NCBI GenBank assembly: GCA_011800155.1
Contig: CM022371.1
Coordinates: 1,674,001-1,738,000 of the forward strand
Direction of reading: 5' to 3'
From: Flammulina velutipes
Taxonomy: Eukaryota; Basidiomycota; Agaricomycetes; Agaricales; Physalacriaceae
Length of the DNA stretch: 64,000 nucleotides
Part shown: positions 33,196-44,926 of the stretch, in pieces
How positions within the stretch are numbered: the first letter of the stretch is position 1
Layout of the letters: every line of letters begins with the position of its first letter
Translations under genes and position numbers: made by a program
Notes under the pieces: model-generated
Databases searched by the model: none
Told to the model about the DNA's origin: nothing
What the model saw: only the letters and a program-made list of their open reading frames with translations

Positions 33196-34375
33196 TCAAG
33201 TCCAGGAAGTCGGTTGACTGAACATCCATCGCACCAGCTCGGGATCCATACCGGTCTCCCATTCAGGCAGGATAACCGCGCTCTCTATCCACCCAGCCCA
33301 TCTTGCGTCAAGTCGTGCTTCCACCTTTTTCAGCTCTTCCCTCCACGCCTTTCTCGTCCACCACGTTCTTTCCATCCTGGCCATCATTGTGCAGTAATGT
33401 GCGAAGAGGATCAACGCTCTTGGTCGGCCTTGCCTAAGCAGTGTGAGGAACCGTTCGGAGGCGATTGTTAAGAGAGTTGCAGCAGCGATAAGGTGGTGGT
33501 CGACGTGGAACGAAGCGTCCCACGATCGTTTCAGGAGTATGGACGCGTTCTCGTACGCTGCCGACGTGCCTATGTCGTGCACCTCGTCGATGTCTGGGCC
33601 TTCGCTGTGTATAGAGGCGAGGAGGGGCGGGTACGCGATTGAAGGGGATTGAATACTTCGGGGAACAATGATACGCGCGAGGGGACCCAAGGAGCTTTCC
33701 TGCAAGCGAGGCCATTGCTCGACAAGTGTGGCGGGCATGTTCCGAATTGTATCAAGCCATTTACTCGGCGCGTAGACTGAGGTCGTAGATGTAGCGAACC
33801 CGTAAACGCCGATGAGAAAATGCGAGAGGAAGACGGCTGAGCCAGAGCCGGATACTTCGGAAGGATATGTTTCCATGCATTTTGTGTGATGGATGAGGGC
33901 AGCCTCGGAATAGGTGTCTGGGGCGGGGTATGTTGCACTGAGATGATGGCGATGAAGGGCAGCGACAGCAAGGATGGCATGAAGGAGAAAGACATTTTCG
34001 GAGGGAAAGGCAAGATACGGAACCACCGTCCTCCAGACATTGATAGCTTCTACATCTTCGCACAGAGTAGACGATGTGACCGTTGACCAGTGATGCATTA
34101 GTTCCATGTCCATGAGTGTATACGAGTTTGTGGCTGGCGTAGAAGGTATGCTCGATGATTCAGACGGCGGCGAGGACGGCGCTGACTCTGAGTTATATGA
34201 GCATTCTATCTGTCTCGACGTGCAGTTCTTGCAGATCGGCAGAGTCTCGTCGCACTGTCAATCACTGTCTGTAAACGTGCAGGATGTACAAAGCACGACG
34301 GTGTACCTTTACTTTTCGTCGTCGACAGGTCAGGCAGCCCTTGCGCGACTTTGTGTGGGTGCGTATAGGTGCCAT
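33196..34375 (-). CDS. Zn2Cys6 fungal-type transcription factor
   Basis: Nuclear regulator. The first exon (MAPIRTHTKSRKGCLTCRRR) is joined across a 52-bp intron to give the cluster CLTCRRRKVKCDETLPIC followed by KNCTSRQIEC, a complete Cys-x2-Cys-x6-Cys-x6-Cys-x2-Cys-x6-Cys zinc cluster. A Ser-rich linker and a 305-residue helical domain follow, typical of the Upc2/sterol-uptake-like group (FLLHAILAVAALHRHHLS, HHTKCMETYPSEVSGSGSAV). The target pathway cannot be told. Its stop is only 8 bp from the convergent FEX stop, so the two 3' UTRs must overlap. Confidence 0.88.
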
Positions 34376-34604
34376 GTATGGGGAAGGAGGAATGCTTGCT
34401 TTTGTTTTGTCGGCATGTAATTTGTATGGATTTCGGTCTCGCTCTTGCTATCTCTGGTTACAAGTATCAAGGGAAGTGCTGTTAGACTAAGCCAAATAGC
34501 AATGAACCCAAGGTCGATGCATGAAGCGTTGATACATGATCGGAGTTTGAATACCTCTCTGCCAACAACCAGCACACGTTCATTCGCGCTCGACGAGTAG
34601 CGCG

Positions 34605-36071
34605 ATGCCTAGAAATCCTCCTCCGGCTGAACCAGAGCCAGACCTTCAAGACGACGACAACGACGACGACGAGATCATGGATGACCAGGAAGACGGATAC
34701 AGTACGTGCTATCCTTGCCCACCCTTACCCTTCCCTACCCTCTATCCGAGTCGTTGGCTTGATAATTGACTTTCAGCCTCGTCGACCCCTACTTCAACAG
34801 TAACATGGATTAGCTGGTTTTGCTCATTACCTGGACACGAATACTTCTGCGAGGTCACGGAGGACTTTATCGAGGATGATTTCAACCTTACGGGATTAAA
34901 CACGATGGTGCCGTTCTGGAAGGAGGCGATGGAGATGGTGCTCGATGTCGAACCTGGTGCGTCCTTGTCGGCACTCTCGCCTACGCCGGGGCTAAACTGC
35001 TACCAGATGAAGACGCGGCAACGAAAATCCCAGACGTATCCATCGTTGAATCGTCGGCAGAGATGCTTTATGGTCTCGTACACCAACGTTTTATCCTCAC
35101 CCGAGCAGGCCTACAGGCTATGGTAGCATTCCTTCCGCCTATTATCCGTGTCGGAATCTTACGCTCACTCTAGATCGACAAATATGAAAATAATGCTTTC
35201 GGAACTTGCCCACGCGTCTATTGTCGCTCCTCGAACGTCGTACCCTGTGGACGCTCGGACCTACCAGGCCTTGACACCGTGAAACTCTACTGTCCCAACT
35301 GTAATGACATCTATGTTCCACCTTCGTCGCGTTATCAAGGCGTCGATGGGGCGTTCTTTGGGACGACGTTCGCGCACCTCTTCTTCCAAAGCTATCGCGA
35401 ACTAGCCCCGGCGCCGTTCTTCAAGCCAATGCCCTCCTCAGGTGGAAGTTCCCCGAGAAGCGCGACCAGCGGAAGTGGAAGCGCAGGTGGAACAACTTTT
35501 GTTAATCCGAACCCGCATGGAGGTCAGAAGCGGGCAGAGGGCGGCGTGTATACTCAGAAGATCTACGGATTTAAAGTGAGCGAGCGTGCCAAGAGTGGTC
35601 CCCGGATGAGGTGGTTAAGACTTCGACCGGAGGCACCTGAAGAACTGGATAGGGTGGATTGGAGGGGTCGCTGGATGGACGGCGACTTCTCAGATGTGGA
35701 CGACGAGGATGATGAAGACGGGCATGGAATGGATCTGCAAGATTTCGATCCCGTAGGTTTTCTCAATGTCACAGGAACTCATATTGACGGAACTTTAGGA
35801 GGCATACGAAGATGAAGATGACGAGGAAGAGGAAGAGGAAGAAGACGAGATGCAAGGCGAACAGGTGTATACTGGTGGTGGACGGCGAGTGGTGGATCTA
35901 GTGGTCAAAGCGTCTCACTCAGCGAGGACGTCGCCGACAGCCATGGGCTTGAGGTCTCCAAAAGACGCGTCGAAAACTCAGACCCCACCTCACCTACCAA
36001 TACGGCTTGGTTTACCTGGCCCAACGGGTCAGGTTAGGATTATTCGCCAATATATCCCGGCAACTGCATAA
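34605..36071 (+). CDS. CKB1: casein kinase II regulatory (beta) subunit
   Basis: Regulatory dimer of CK2. After a Pro/Asp-rich N-terminus come [52 protein letters not shown], and the zinc-binding region FGTCPRVYC ... CG ... [13 protein letters not shown] with four cysteines. [19 protein letters not shown] continues the conserved core, then [20 protein letters not shown]. Unlike short CK2 beta proteins, this one has a long Gly/Ser insertion before KIYGFKV and a very acidic Asp/Glu run (about residues 275-330) before a basic tail, features also seen in other fungal CKB subunits. Six exons, all introns in phase. Confidence 0.93.
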
Positions 36072-36167
36072 ATGGCTGGTTTCCTGTATTACTTATGTTC
36101 TTCTCTAATTTCTTGCAATTCATTTAAGGGCGAGAAATACAATTTCTCTGGTCGGTAGATAAACCAG

Positions 36168-36258
36168 GCGCCACATGAAGTCAATGTGGCGTTGTGTGGC
36201 TGTGTGTGGGATACGACACGTGCAACTGTACAGTTGCCTTCAGCCATCGCTCCACGTG
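36168..36258. promoter_or_regulatory. putative promoter elements of eL36
   Basis: In the eL36 upstream region GCGCCACA (36168-36175) is followed by TGTGGCG in the opposite sense (36185-36191), and two CACGTG E-boxes at 36217-36222 and 36253-36258, 74-110 bp before the start codon. CACGTG is bound by Cbf1-type bHLH factors in fungi. Confidence 0.4.
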
Positions 36259-36325
36259 ACGCATTCTGTAATTTCCATCCAAAGATTTCGGTCGCCGTCC
36301 AGCAAATTCCTCAAGACTCAACAAA

Positions 36326-36775
36326 ATGGCGCGTACTAGTGGGTATCACTCTCTTCATCGATGGCGGCGCTGTGCACGACGACGAAGCCGCTGAAAGAAC
36401 GACGCTGATAGGGAACTTTTGCAGACTTGCGCACTGGACTTAACAAGGGCTTCCCTACGACTGCCATCCCCAAGACTCTGCGCCCGAGTCAACGCAAGGG
36501 CGTGAAGAGCACCAAGACTCAGTTCGTGCGCTCAGTGGTCAGGGAGGTTGCTGGATTCTCGCCCTACGAGAGGCGAGTTATGGAGCTGTTGAGGAACTCC
36601 AAGGATAAAAAGGCCAGGAAATTGACCAAGAAGAGGGTGCGTTGCAATGTTCTGTGCGCTGTCGAAGACGACGTTGACGACGAGCTTTCCTTAGCTCGGC
36701 ACGCTTCTCAGGTCAAAACGCAAGCTCGAGGAGCTCCAGAGCATCATCCAGGAGAGCAGGAGGGCGGGCCACTGA
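36326..36775 (+). CDS. RPL36: 60S ribosomal protein eL36
   Basis: Large-subunit ribosomal protein of exactly 101 residues after splicing. Exon 1 is 13 nt (MART plus one base). After an 89-bp intron: [60 protein letters not shown]. The last exon is [20 protein letters not shown] ending SRRAGH. All are eL36 hallmarks. The early first intron parallels eL22 in this window. Confidence 0.95.
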
Positions 36776-36903
36776 TTGTGCAGAGATTTGCCTTGTTCTA
36801 CATATGCACGAGTTGTAATCCATGCCATGATATGCTCGACGATGTACCATTTCATTTGCAAGATCGGTTTTGCGTGCCCAACGTCTCTCTGACCTCCACC
36901 ACC

Positions 36904-39062
36904 ATGTTCACTGCCCCATTCCCGCCATACGATCCAACTGACAAGCAAGGGTATGCAAATCGCAGCCCATCATTGACCGCTCTGTTCATCGCTGGGCAGA
37001 TTCTCGTTAGTGATAGTACGCTGATCACAGTAAATCGGCCTCATCCATCTGCAGCTACGACACGGTCCTCAAGCGATGGCCAGTAATTCTCACAGGCATT
37101 GTGGACACCCTGCATCGCGAGAATCATGACCTGTTCATTGCCAACGATGGCGCGACAGACAAGGTGGACGAGGGCAAGAGGCTCATCGAGCGCATCAGCA
37201 AGCTCAAGTACCAAATGGCTAGGGATCATGTCCTCGAGTAGGTATTCTCCGTTGGATGTATACAAGCTGACTATCGCAGGCCAATCGCACAGGACGGGGA
37301 ATCTCACGTAGAAACATACAACCAGGAGCTCGCTCGTCTTGCGGAGGAATCCAAGAATACATGGTATACCGCCCCGTGGTTATTCGCAGAATGCTACCTG
37401 TTTGTGTCTTTAGCTTTGATGACTACTTATTCTAACCGCTTTGTATAAGCTATCGTCTTCTGCGATCATACGTAGCGCAGACAACGCATTGGGTAGCGTT
37501 TGACCCCTTCCTCAGTCAAAAGATCGACACATTCCAGAAGTCCGGTGTATCCATCTACAGTATGGACTCTACCAGGCGCCTCTCTCTATCTCTGACTGGT
37601 TTACAGAGATTGCGACAAGTATTAGAGAACTAGAGCATGAAAAAGGCAAACTTGCGCAGGATGATGCTAATTTCAAGATTATCTTCCGTGAAATGATCCA
37701 GATGTGCTTGTGGTATGTACATGCCCGCGCTCCATACTATCTCCAGCTTTCTGACAGCGGGATGTAGGGGAAATGCGACCGTAAGTTTCTCTCGGCATTT
37801 GGGGTAGTCCGTCCTTGACATGGGTCATGCAGGACTTGTCTCTCCTGACGAACCTGTCACTGTCCGACATAGAACATCTCCAGTCCGTTGGCAAGGAGGC
37901 TCAGGCGGCGCGCCAGTCCTTCATTCTGAAGGATGATCAAGACTCCGTCTGCAATCATATTCAAAAAGTCAGAGACGGTAGAGTCGACTTCATTTTAGAC
38001 AATTGTGAGTATTCTATACTTCATTCTTGACTTGGGCTCATAATGTCTTGGGTACAGCTGGTTACGAGGTATTTTCCAGATCATGTCAACTCCACGGATA
38101 TCTAAATGCTGCGTAGCTATTCACCGACCTCGTCTTTGCTGACTTCCTTGTGACATACACACCTTATGTCTCAAAAGTCGTTTTCCAGTTCGTCTCTATA
38201 TCCAAGGTAAATTAGTGCACTAATCATATTCCGTTAGCCCCAAGCTCATTCCCTGGTTTGTATCTGATGTCACCCCTCCGGATTTTGTGCAAACGATCCA
38301 GCTACTGCTAGACGAGAATTTCTTCGGTGGAGCGCCAACTGACGAAGAGAAGGACAATCTGAGCCATATGGCCCAACGTTGGAAGGGATACATTGACGAC
38401 GGCATTTTCAGTCTTCCGGTCCCTTCAGAGACACCCTTAGGTGGCGCTATAGAATCGATTGCCGACTTCTGGACTACCCACCTGCCTTACTGGGACATGA
38501 AGCTCCATGCACCGAATCTATGGCAAGAACTACACAACAACAGTGACTTGGTCATATTAAAGGTAATCTCGCTATCTGTTTAATTTTCTCCAACGACTAA
38601 CTCGTTCTTGCAATTAGGGTGACTTAAAGTGAGTGATCAGTCTATCCTGGCAAATATCACAATCTGAGATAGGCTACAACAATAGCTACCGCAAGTGCGT
38701 TTTCTACTCGTCCTTGCTGTCGAAACGATTCTGAATTTTGTATAGGGTGACGGGTGATGTAGCCTGGCCTGTCGATACACCGTTCGAAACAGCAATCGGT
38801 AGGTTCTCGGTCACTTCAACCAGGCGAGCCTGAACGATTATTTCCCACAGGACCGCTTGCTGGATCATTCCCGCTACTTTCTCTACGTACCAATAAGGCT
38901 GATGTTGCTGTTGGCGTGGACAAGGAAGTTGCAGCGAAGTTAGATGCAAGCGGAGAGCGTTGGCGGGTCAATGGACAGTGAGTATACCGTCAATATCTCG
39001 AAGCCGATGTCTGACAATGACCTAGATATGCTCTAATATCGTATTGCCCGAAGACTGGGTAG
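36904..39062 (+). CDS. DUF89 damage-control phosphatase, ARMT1/YMR027W-like
   Basis: Metal-dependent phosphatase of the ARMT1 group, proposed to clear damaged or excess sugar phosphates (fructose-1-phosphate in yeast YMR027W); human ARMT1 was also reported as an O-methyltransferase. Blocks in order: [111 protein letters not shown], and [39 protein letters not shown] and GDLNYRK are the metal- and phosphate-binding signatures of the family. About ten short introns, including one after only about 15 codons. The stop follows SYCPKTG at 39060-39062. Confidence 0.88.
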
Positions 39063-39501
39063 AACATGCCAGCCGCCACAAACACAAGGTCCGACATTTG
39101 TGCGAAGTCGCTCGTACGGTCCGGGTAGCAGACATGTAACCGAAGAATGTAGCTTGAAGAATTGAATGGAGGATCGATTCTTCATTCTTCTCTCGCACAA
39201 TAGCTCCCACCGCGAAGGCAGGGTATCAATGAACAAGGTTTTGTATTCAGTTAGCCGTGAGGGTACATGGAACATAGATGCATGATAAGAGGGATACATT
39301 GCATGGATTATGACGCTGATCCTCCCGTGGATACCATCTGCCTGAGAACGCCACGGAGATCTGTTAGTTCTGGCGTAACAAAAGGCCAGAACATAACACA
39401 CACCATAATCATAGACATATAGAGAGAAAGCATAGCTTCTGCTCCGGAGAGCAGTAAATTACCACTCAAGCCCGTCTCTTCGTCAACCTTTCCCGTGTTC
39501 T
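39063..39501. other. intergenic, convergent gene ends
   Basis: Between the ARMT1-like stop and the C2H2 factor stop. No gene supported. Confidence 0.5.
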
Positions 39502-40844
39502 TCATCCCGCTTCATTATGCTTCTCGCTAAGGTGCCGCTCGAGGGTACTCTGCGAGGAGTAGAACTTCGACATTGGACACATTGGGCAGCGCCAATTGCT
39601 CCCACGACCGTGCTGCCGTACTTCATGTCGAAGCCGGTCATGTTTCCGAGAGAAACCCTCGGAGCAGCCGGGCATAGTACACAGGAACGGCTTTGGGTCA
39701 TTCGATCTTCGGTGTGTGAGCATATGAACGTTACGCGTATAGCTACGCGTGAACCACCGCCCACAGTCCGGAAATAGGCATGGGTGTGGACGTAGTGCGT
39801 TCCCCTCAGTTGCTGGTGGGGAGACAGGTGCCGTCGTTGACGAATCTGACATATCCGAGTGAGCCGAGGAGATTGGTTCATCTTGTGTAAGAGATGAGGT
39901 TGTCAAGGTAGGCGTAGGGATGTATGAAGAGGACGAGAAGGATGTAGATGGAGAGAAAGAGGATGCTGCCGGGGGTGCACCAGTATTTATGGTCATAGGT
40001 GAAGAGAGCGCCAACCCGAAGGACGAGTGGGCCTCGTTGAGGTCGGAGGAGGGTGAAGGAGGGAGGTAGGACAGGGGTTGTTGTAACATACTCTCTGGGC
40101 CATCTGAGAAGCCTGAGTAGCTCGTTCGTCAGGGTCACACAAGATATCTACAAGAGCCAGACGTACCAGAAGAGTAATCTGGCCATCCCATACCATCGAA
40201 CGAAAAGACCTCAGCGGGAGAAAACGAAGCTGAACTTTGGCAGTCCTGGGGCGCCAAAGCAAAGTCGAGTTCCCCCGGTGGTGTAGGGAGTTGTACGGGG
40301 TCGAAATAATTCGTGCTGGATGTAAGTGTTTGCATATTGTATTCATGCCTGGACATGTTGGGCTGCTGCTGCTCGGCATACAAGTCTAAATAATCTTGGT
40401 CTCGTTGAAGGGGAGTCGTTGGGGGAGTTGCTCACCATCTGTACGACTGTATTCTTCCTGCCAATCCCACGACGCAGTATCCGCCGCTCCTTGAGTGCTG
40501 CTGCACGGTGTTGGTAGAGTCGTCCACATCGAAACAACAATATGGTCGTCTTGCTTTGTAGAAGAGAGGTGCAGGCGAAGGTCGCCGGGGTGTAAAGGCG
40601 TTACAAGAGAGGGTGAGCCAGGCTTGATATCCAGAGTGGCATTTCCACCTGAAATGGAGAGTTTGAGCTGGACCCGCCCTCGAGCTAGGTCGGTGAGAGG
40701 AATCTCTAGGGCCATTGAGGGGAATCCGAGGGTAGATGGTGGGCCAGGGTCAAGCGAGCGTACTGTTATACAAGTCCGTGGATGCGAGGACTTTGCAAAC
40801 GCCTCCGGTGCGTCCAATTGGGGCAGCAACACATAGCCGTTCAC
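39502..40844 (-). CDS. C2H2 zinc-finger transcription factor
   Basis: Putative nuclear regulator. The last exon carries three fingers: PCLFPDCGRWFTRSYTRNVH with MLTH; FLCTMPGCSEGFSRKHDRLR with HEVRQH; and a looser RCPMCPMSKFYSSQSTLERH with LSEKH. Upstream exons are Ser/Pro/Thr-rich low-complexity (TSFSSSSYIPTPTLTTSSLT) and a Gln-rich start (DLYAEQQQPNMSRHEYNMQT). The 5' exon reads VLLPQLDAPEAFAKSS and DLARGRVQLKLSISGGNATL, without known domain. Two introns are clear (TD|DLYAEQ and SSG|FSDGPE). The true start is unresolved: an in-frame Met lies at 40715 (MALEIPLTDL), while the open frame extends to 40844 and probably further upstream through another intron. Confidence 0.75.
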
Positions 40845-43251
40845 AAGCGAGGAGACAAGCCCCGTTGAGATCCATCATGTCTCGTTAGCCGACACTCAGT
40901 GTAGATGATTTCTCGATTCAATTTTCCAACGCATAGGCCAGATTTGGGTGTCCATTGAAGTTCGTGAGGCTGAGGCATGTACAATACTTCGCAGACCAGA
41001 GAGTATTCCGTTGGTTTCGATGCTCCTAGAACATGGACAGAGTTTGAAGACAGGCATCGTTCGTCGTGGCCACAGTCAGAGTTACAGCTGCATACAGGGG
41101 TGTCCGTTTAGCCTCCGCTGTGCGGCATGTCGGCATCATTCCTAGTACGCCACTTTGCAATTGTCTACGCTCACAACAAATGCGGGATACCCCCGTGGAA
41201 TATGTTGAAAATAGGTATCCGAATATTCACGTGAGATGGAAGATTATTTCTGATATATTTCGTTATGCTGCTATTTCTTTCCATCCAGTGAGTTGAACAA
41301 CTCCCCAGGGCATTCTGTTTGCTTTCCAACCGCCAGGCAATCATTGCCTTCTACGGCGGAGACCTCCCAGTACTTAGGAAGCGACTCTCGGGTCTAGTCG
41401 GCCAGGCCCGGCATTATCCAAACTGTGGCGTAACTATTGTCCTTACCCGAGGTAAGTTGAGAACATGATCGTGAGTCGTACAACTTGTCCGATGGGGTAT
41501 CGAGGTCATAAGACGAATTGGCGATGACCGTGCACTGCGCTTAGAGATCGGGAGCCCGTTCATTGACATTGCCCAGAATTGCCCACTGGCAATCCGAGGA
41601 CAAACACCTGTAACTAGGTGAGCCCCACGCTACCTCGGTAGGTTAAACATAGCATCGAACATAAACCATTGCTCGCGCATAGCATATGTTCTCTGTCACA
41701 TTCATGCAAGAATTCATATCCCAAATGCAATACATCCTCGAAAGCTTAGTAATAATCGCACTCGGGTCAGAACGTCAAACGCACTCAACCAAGTGCCTTT
41801 ACAGGCTCATCTCAGAATTACAGAATGTCCTCTCGTTCTCTATGGGTCTTTACCCGCACCCACAGGACTCTCAAACAACAAACACTGTCAATCGATGCTA
41901 CGCCTCATCTGCGAAACTCGTCCCTGCCATGAAATGAAAAGGATCGACAGGCCCGCGCCAAGATGGGATGATGGGAAGTTCTTTGGGAGAAAATAAGCGC
42001 GACCAATACATGTAGACAGGCTAAGTACGGCCTCCGAGGGAACATGCATGTGGACAGCGTGCTGACTCGCCTCAGCATAGCTTCATTCTTTGTAGACTAT
42101 TACCACTGAACTTGAAGCTTTTGAGCCTTGCATGTGTTTCTTCTCCTTCATGACAATGTGGTTATGGTGAGCGGTGAGTTGCATCGATCGAGGAGATATC
42201 AGTGGCTAAGTACGTTTTCAAACACTGCCTATCTTACCGTTCTATGCGGAATCTATGAGGTCGTAACAGGTACAATGACCTCTCGTACGCATCAGTAGTA
42301 GGATCAGTGACTGGCACTAGGATGAAGTCGATCTTGACAGACGCTTGATGCTCGGTCAAAGTGAGCGATACCTCCAGCCTCAGGTAGAGCGTTCGTCGAG
42401 TTCATCCGTGTCAACAGAGGAGATGTAATTAGCCCGCTTTGATGTAAAGTTCGCAGGGATCCTTCTCCCGTCTCCTCAGCGCGCAGGTGTTCGCTTGTTG
42501 ATCCTGGAATATCGTGTAGGAACCCAGGTACTCAAGGATCTTCGCCAATGAAACCCATATCCTTCTGCCGCATGCTATTTCATGTTCTAACTTCCAAGAA
42601 TATGCCCATACTGTGGCACTGTCGTAATCCCTTGCCTCCGCCGGCGAAATCGCGCTCGGGGTAGACTCGAAAACCAGTTGGATATTATACTATAACTACG
42701 CCATCGTCGCCTATACATTTTCTTCATAAGGCTGTACCTTTACAACCACGTATTTTAATCTACCAGTGGCCATTTGATAACGGCATCACCGCTAGTAAGT
42801 TAGCGTCCGACATACTACTACATTACAAGTGAAGAAATAACGTGCCAAAGCTGCTACTCACCAGAACAATATAACCTTCGAGCTACAGACTGTAATATCT
42901 ACCAACTCTCTACGATCTGTACGGCTTATGACTAGTACTAACCTATACTAACCGATCCCGAGCGCGACGAACCCTTGTTTCAACAACCAAGGATAATGAG
43001 ATTTCCAACGCTGCGGTTTCGGACCCGCTCGGAGATGGGAGGCTAAATTATCCCCGCCACAATGGCGACAGCTTTGTCGAATCTGGGGTTCTGCTGACCG
43101 CGATGTCGACGAGAGCGCAAGTTGTATGACATGTGACCCTGTGCACGGATCAAAACGATCGATCAATTAATAGAGCGCCACACTGGTTGCTCACTTACCA
43201 CCACCACATTTCTATTGCAGCACACACCCTATCCTCACACTTTTTTTTAAT
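40845..43251. other. gene-poor region
   Basis: The longest stretch without a recognisable gene (2.4 kb). Between 41220 and 41640 there are plausible exon-like pieces with splice signals on the plus strand (AIIAFYGGDLPVLRKRLSGL, then RIGDDRALRLEIGSPFIDIA), and a small spliced frame at 41686-41996, but I cannot assemble a single convincing protein. From about 42000 to 43250 I see nothing coding; a GCGCCACA octamer lies at 43175-43182 before the kinase gene. Confidence 0.45.
41686..41996 (+). CDS. possible small or partial gene, unknown
   Basis: Two exons (41686-41748 and 41805-41996) join in phase 0 across a 56-bp GT-AG intron to give 84 residues: MFSVTFMQEFISQMQYILES, then LAHLRITECPLVLYGSLPAP and CQSMLRLICETRPCHEMKR, ending DDGKFFGRK. 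It may be the 3' part of a larger gene whose earlier exons lie at 41220-41640. No family recognised; it could be a decayed gene. Confidence 0.2.
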
Positions 43252-44766
43252 ATGCCTGTCAAGCGCTCTCGATACGTCTTTGCTGGACAAGGACACATCG
43301 CTGGTGGTAGCCGTCTTCAGTCACTCAACATCATTGGTTTCGGGAGAACCTGTCAAATCATTCGCGCAGTTCCTCGCCAGCCGTCTCGCTCTACAAAATC
43401 CTCTGGCTTTGTAGTGATCAAACGCATAACACGACCGATAGCGGACTCTGGAGACATGGACCGCATTGAGAACGAAATCGCCAATCACGCAAAAGTCTCA
43501 GACCACCCAAATATCGCCACGCTCTATGACACTTTCCGCGACGACAAAGTGGTATGCTTGCAGCTCGAGCTCGCAGAGGATGGAAATCTGCTAACGGCGA
43601 TAAACGACCGCAAGCTCTTCAAAGGCAACAACAGTCTTGTACGCACCGCGCTGCTGCAGCTCACAGATGCTCTTCAATACTGTCACGATAGAGATATCTC
43701 CCACGGCGACCTCCAACCTCAAAATATATTGTGCTCTGGTGGCTCCTCACAGTTCAGGCTGTTGTTATGCGACTTTGGAATGTCTACCGCCGGTTCAACA
43801 TCCGATGACTTTTCGTACGCGCCAGGAAGCCAGGTATACACTAGCCCAGGTTGGTCTGTTTGGACTTCTACACCTAGCAATTTACTGAACGAAATACAAG
43901 AACGCCTAGCCGAAGAGCTTAGACTGCCACAGTATTGTCCAAAGCTCAGCGATATCTGGTCGGTCGGCATCATCATGATCGGAATTATCTGTGCGCGTGC
44001 CCCATGGGAGAAAGCCTCGTCGTCTTCCCCGAACTTCAATCTCTACCTTCAAAACCCGAGTCATCTGCGGTCTATCCTGGCGATATCCAAGGAGATTCAA
44101 GGCATTCTCGAGTCAATCCTTTCCATAAACCCCATGGCTCGTATCTCATTGTCCGATCTTCGAAGAGATATCTATGGAGTCGAATCTTTCTTCATGTCAG
44201 AAAAGGATCTCTCGCAGCGTGATCATCACGTCCAGGATGCTGTCAGGGACTACCAGGAGCCAGCCGTGGCGTCCTCCAGAGGAAGAATAACCTCCTACAC
44301 TTTCGGTACCTCCAATATGCCAGAGAAACTGTTGCTTCGGAGAGCCAGCGGATCGCGGTGTAGCACCTCCAGCGAGACGAGTATCGAGTTCACACAGGTC
44401 AACGACATCGACGAGTCGACCATCATCTATCCCAGTCCTGCGCTTGGTGTCGAGCCTCTGGAACAGCACGAGCCGCAGCATAGCATGGTTGCGTTCATCG
44501 CGAATACGCTCAGCAATGAAGGTTCAAGTTCAGACGAGGATGGGGACGAGATGCCGAAGACGCCTTTTTCTTTGCCAGTTGAGATTGAAGTGGAGGTACC
44601 CGAGCTGAGTGAGAATGATGGGATTGGTGCGAGTATGGGTATGGCATTCCTCGCTCCGCCGAAGCAGATCGCTGGAAGGTATCGGACGGCTTCATGGTCG
44701 GTGAGTGAATGTGGGGCGAAGAGGGTGCAGCCCGAACGACCAAGAGCCGTGTCTGGGATTCGGTGA
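43252..44766 (+). CDS. atypical Ser/Thr protein kinase, Ran1/Vhs1-like
   Basis: Intronless, 504 residues. Kinase signatures: a weak glycine loop (IIGFGRTCQIIRA), catalytic Lys in GFVVIKRI, a Glu-containing helix C (MDRIENEIANHAKVSDHPNI), the catalytic loop DISHGDLQPQNIL, metal-binding DFG in LLLCDFGMST, and the late lobe LSDIWSVGIIMIGIICARAP with NPMARISLSDLR. The loop has HGD instead of HRD, and the glycine loop lacks the third Gly, but Lys, Asp, Asn and DFG are all present, so activity is plausible. The overall pattern resembles the fungal Ran1/Pat1, Ksp1 and Vhs1 group that senses nutrients and controls entry to development. The C-terminal 150 residues are disordered and acidic with Ser clusters. 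Confidence 0.82.
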   Translation: MPVKRSRYVFAGQGHIAGGSRLQSLNIIGFGRTCQIIRAVPRQPSRSTKSSGFVVIKRITRPIADSGDMDRIENEIANHAKVSDHPNIATLYDTFRDDKVVCLQLELAEDGNLLTAINDRKLFKGNNSLVRTALLQLTDALQYCHDRDISHGDLQPQNILCSGGSSQFRLLLCDFGMSTAGSTSDDFSYAPGSQVYTSPGWSVWTSTPSNLLNEIQERLAEELRLPQYCPKLSDIWSVGIIMIGIICARAPWEKASSSSPNFNLYLQNPSHLRSILAISKEIQGILESILSINPMARISLSDLRRDIYGVESFFMSEKDLSQRDHHVQDAVRDYQEPAVASSRGRITSYTFGTSNMPEKLLLRRASGSRCSTSSETSIEFTQVNDIDESTIIYPSPALGVEPLEQHEPQHSMVAFIANTLSNEGSSSDEDGDEMPKTPFSLPVEIEVEVPELSENDGIGASMGMAFLAPPKQIAGRYRTASWSVSECGAKRVQPERPRAVSGIR

Positions 44767-44926
44767 TTGTATATTGTTGGACTCAGAGCTGGAACTCTGG
44801 CCTTGTATGTCGTAATTGACGATGTACACCAACGCTTTTGACATACATGTTCATACAGTTTGCATTGATACAATATGCCTCTCGATAGTCGAGGATGATT
44901 GCACACCATCGCACTCATGATATACC

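Noticed and set aside
24939..34375. Secondary-metabolite cluster (MFS, NCS1 permease, reductase, Zn2Cys6 factor)
   Set aside because: The reductase is a sphingolipid housekeeping enzyme and no core synthase (PKS, NRPS, terpene cyclase) is present; proximity of transporters and a regulator is not enough.
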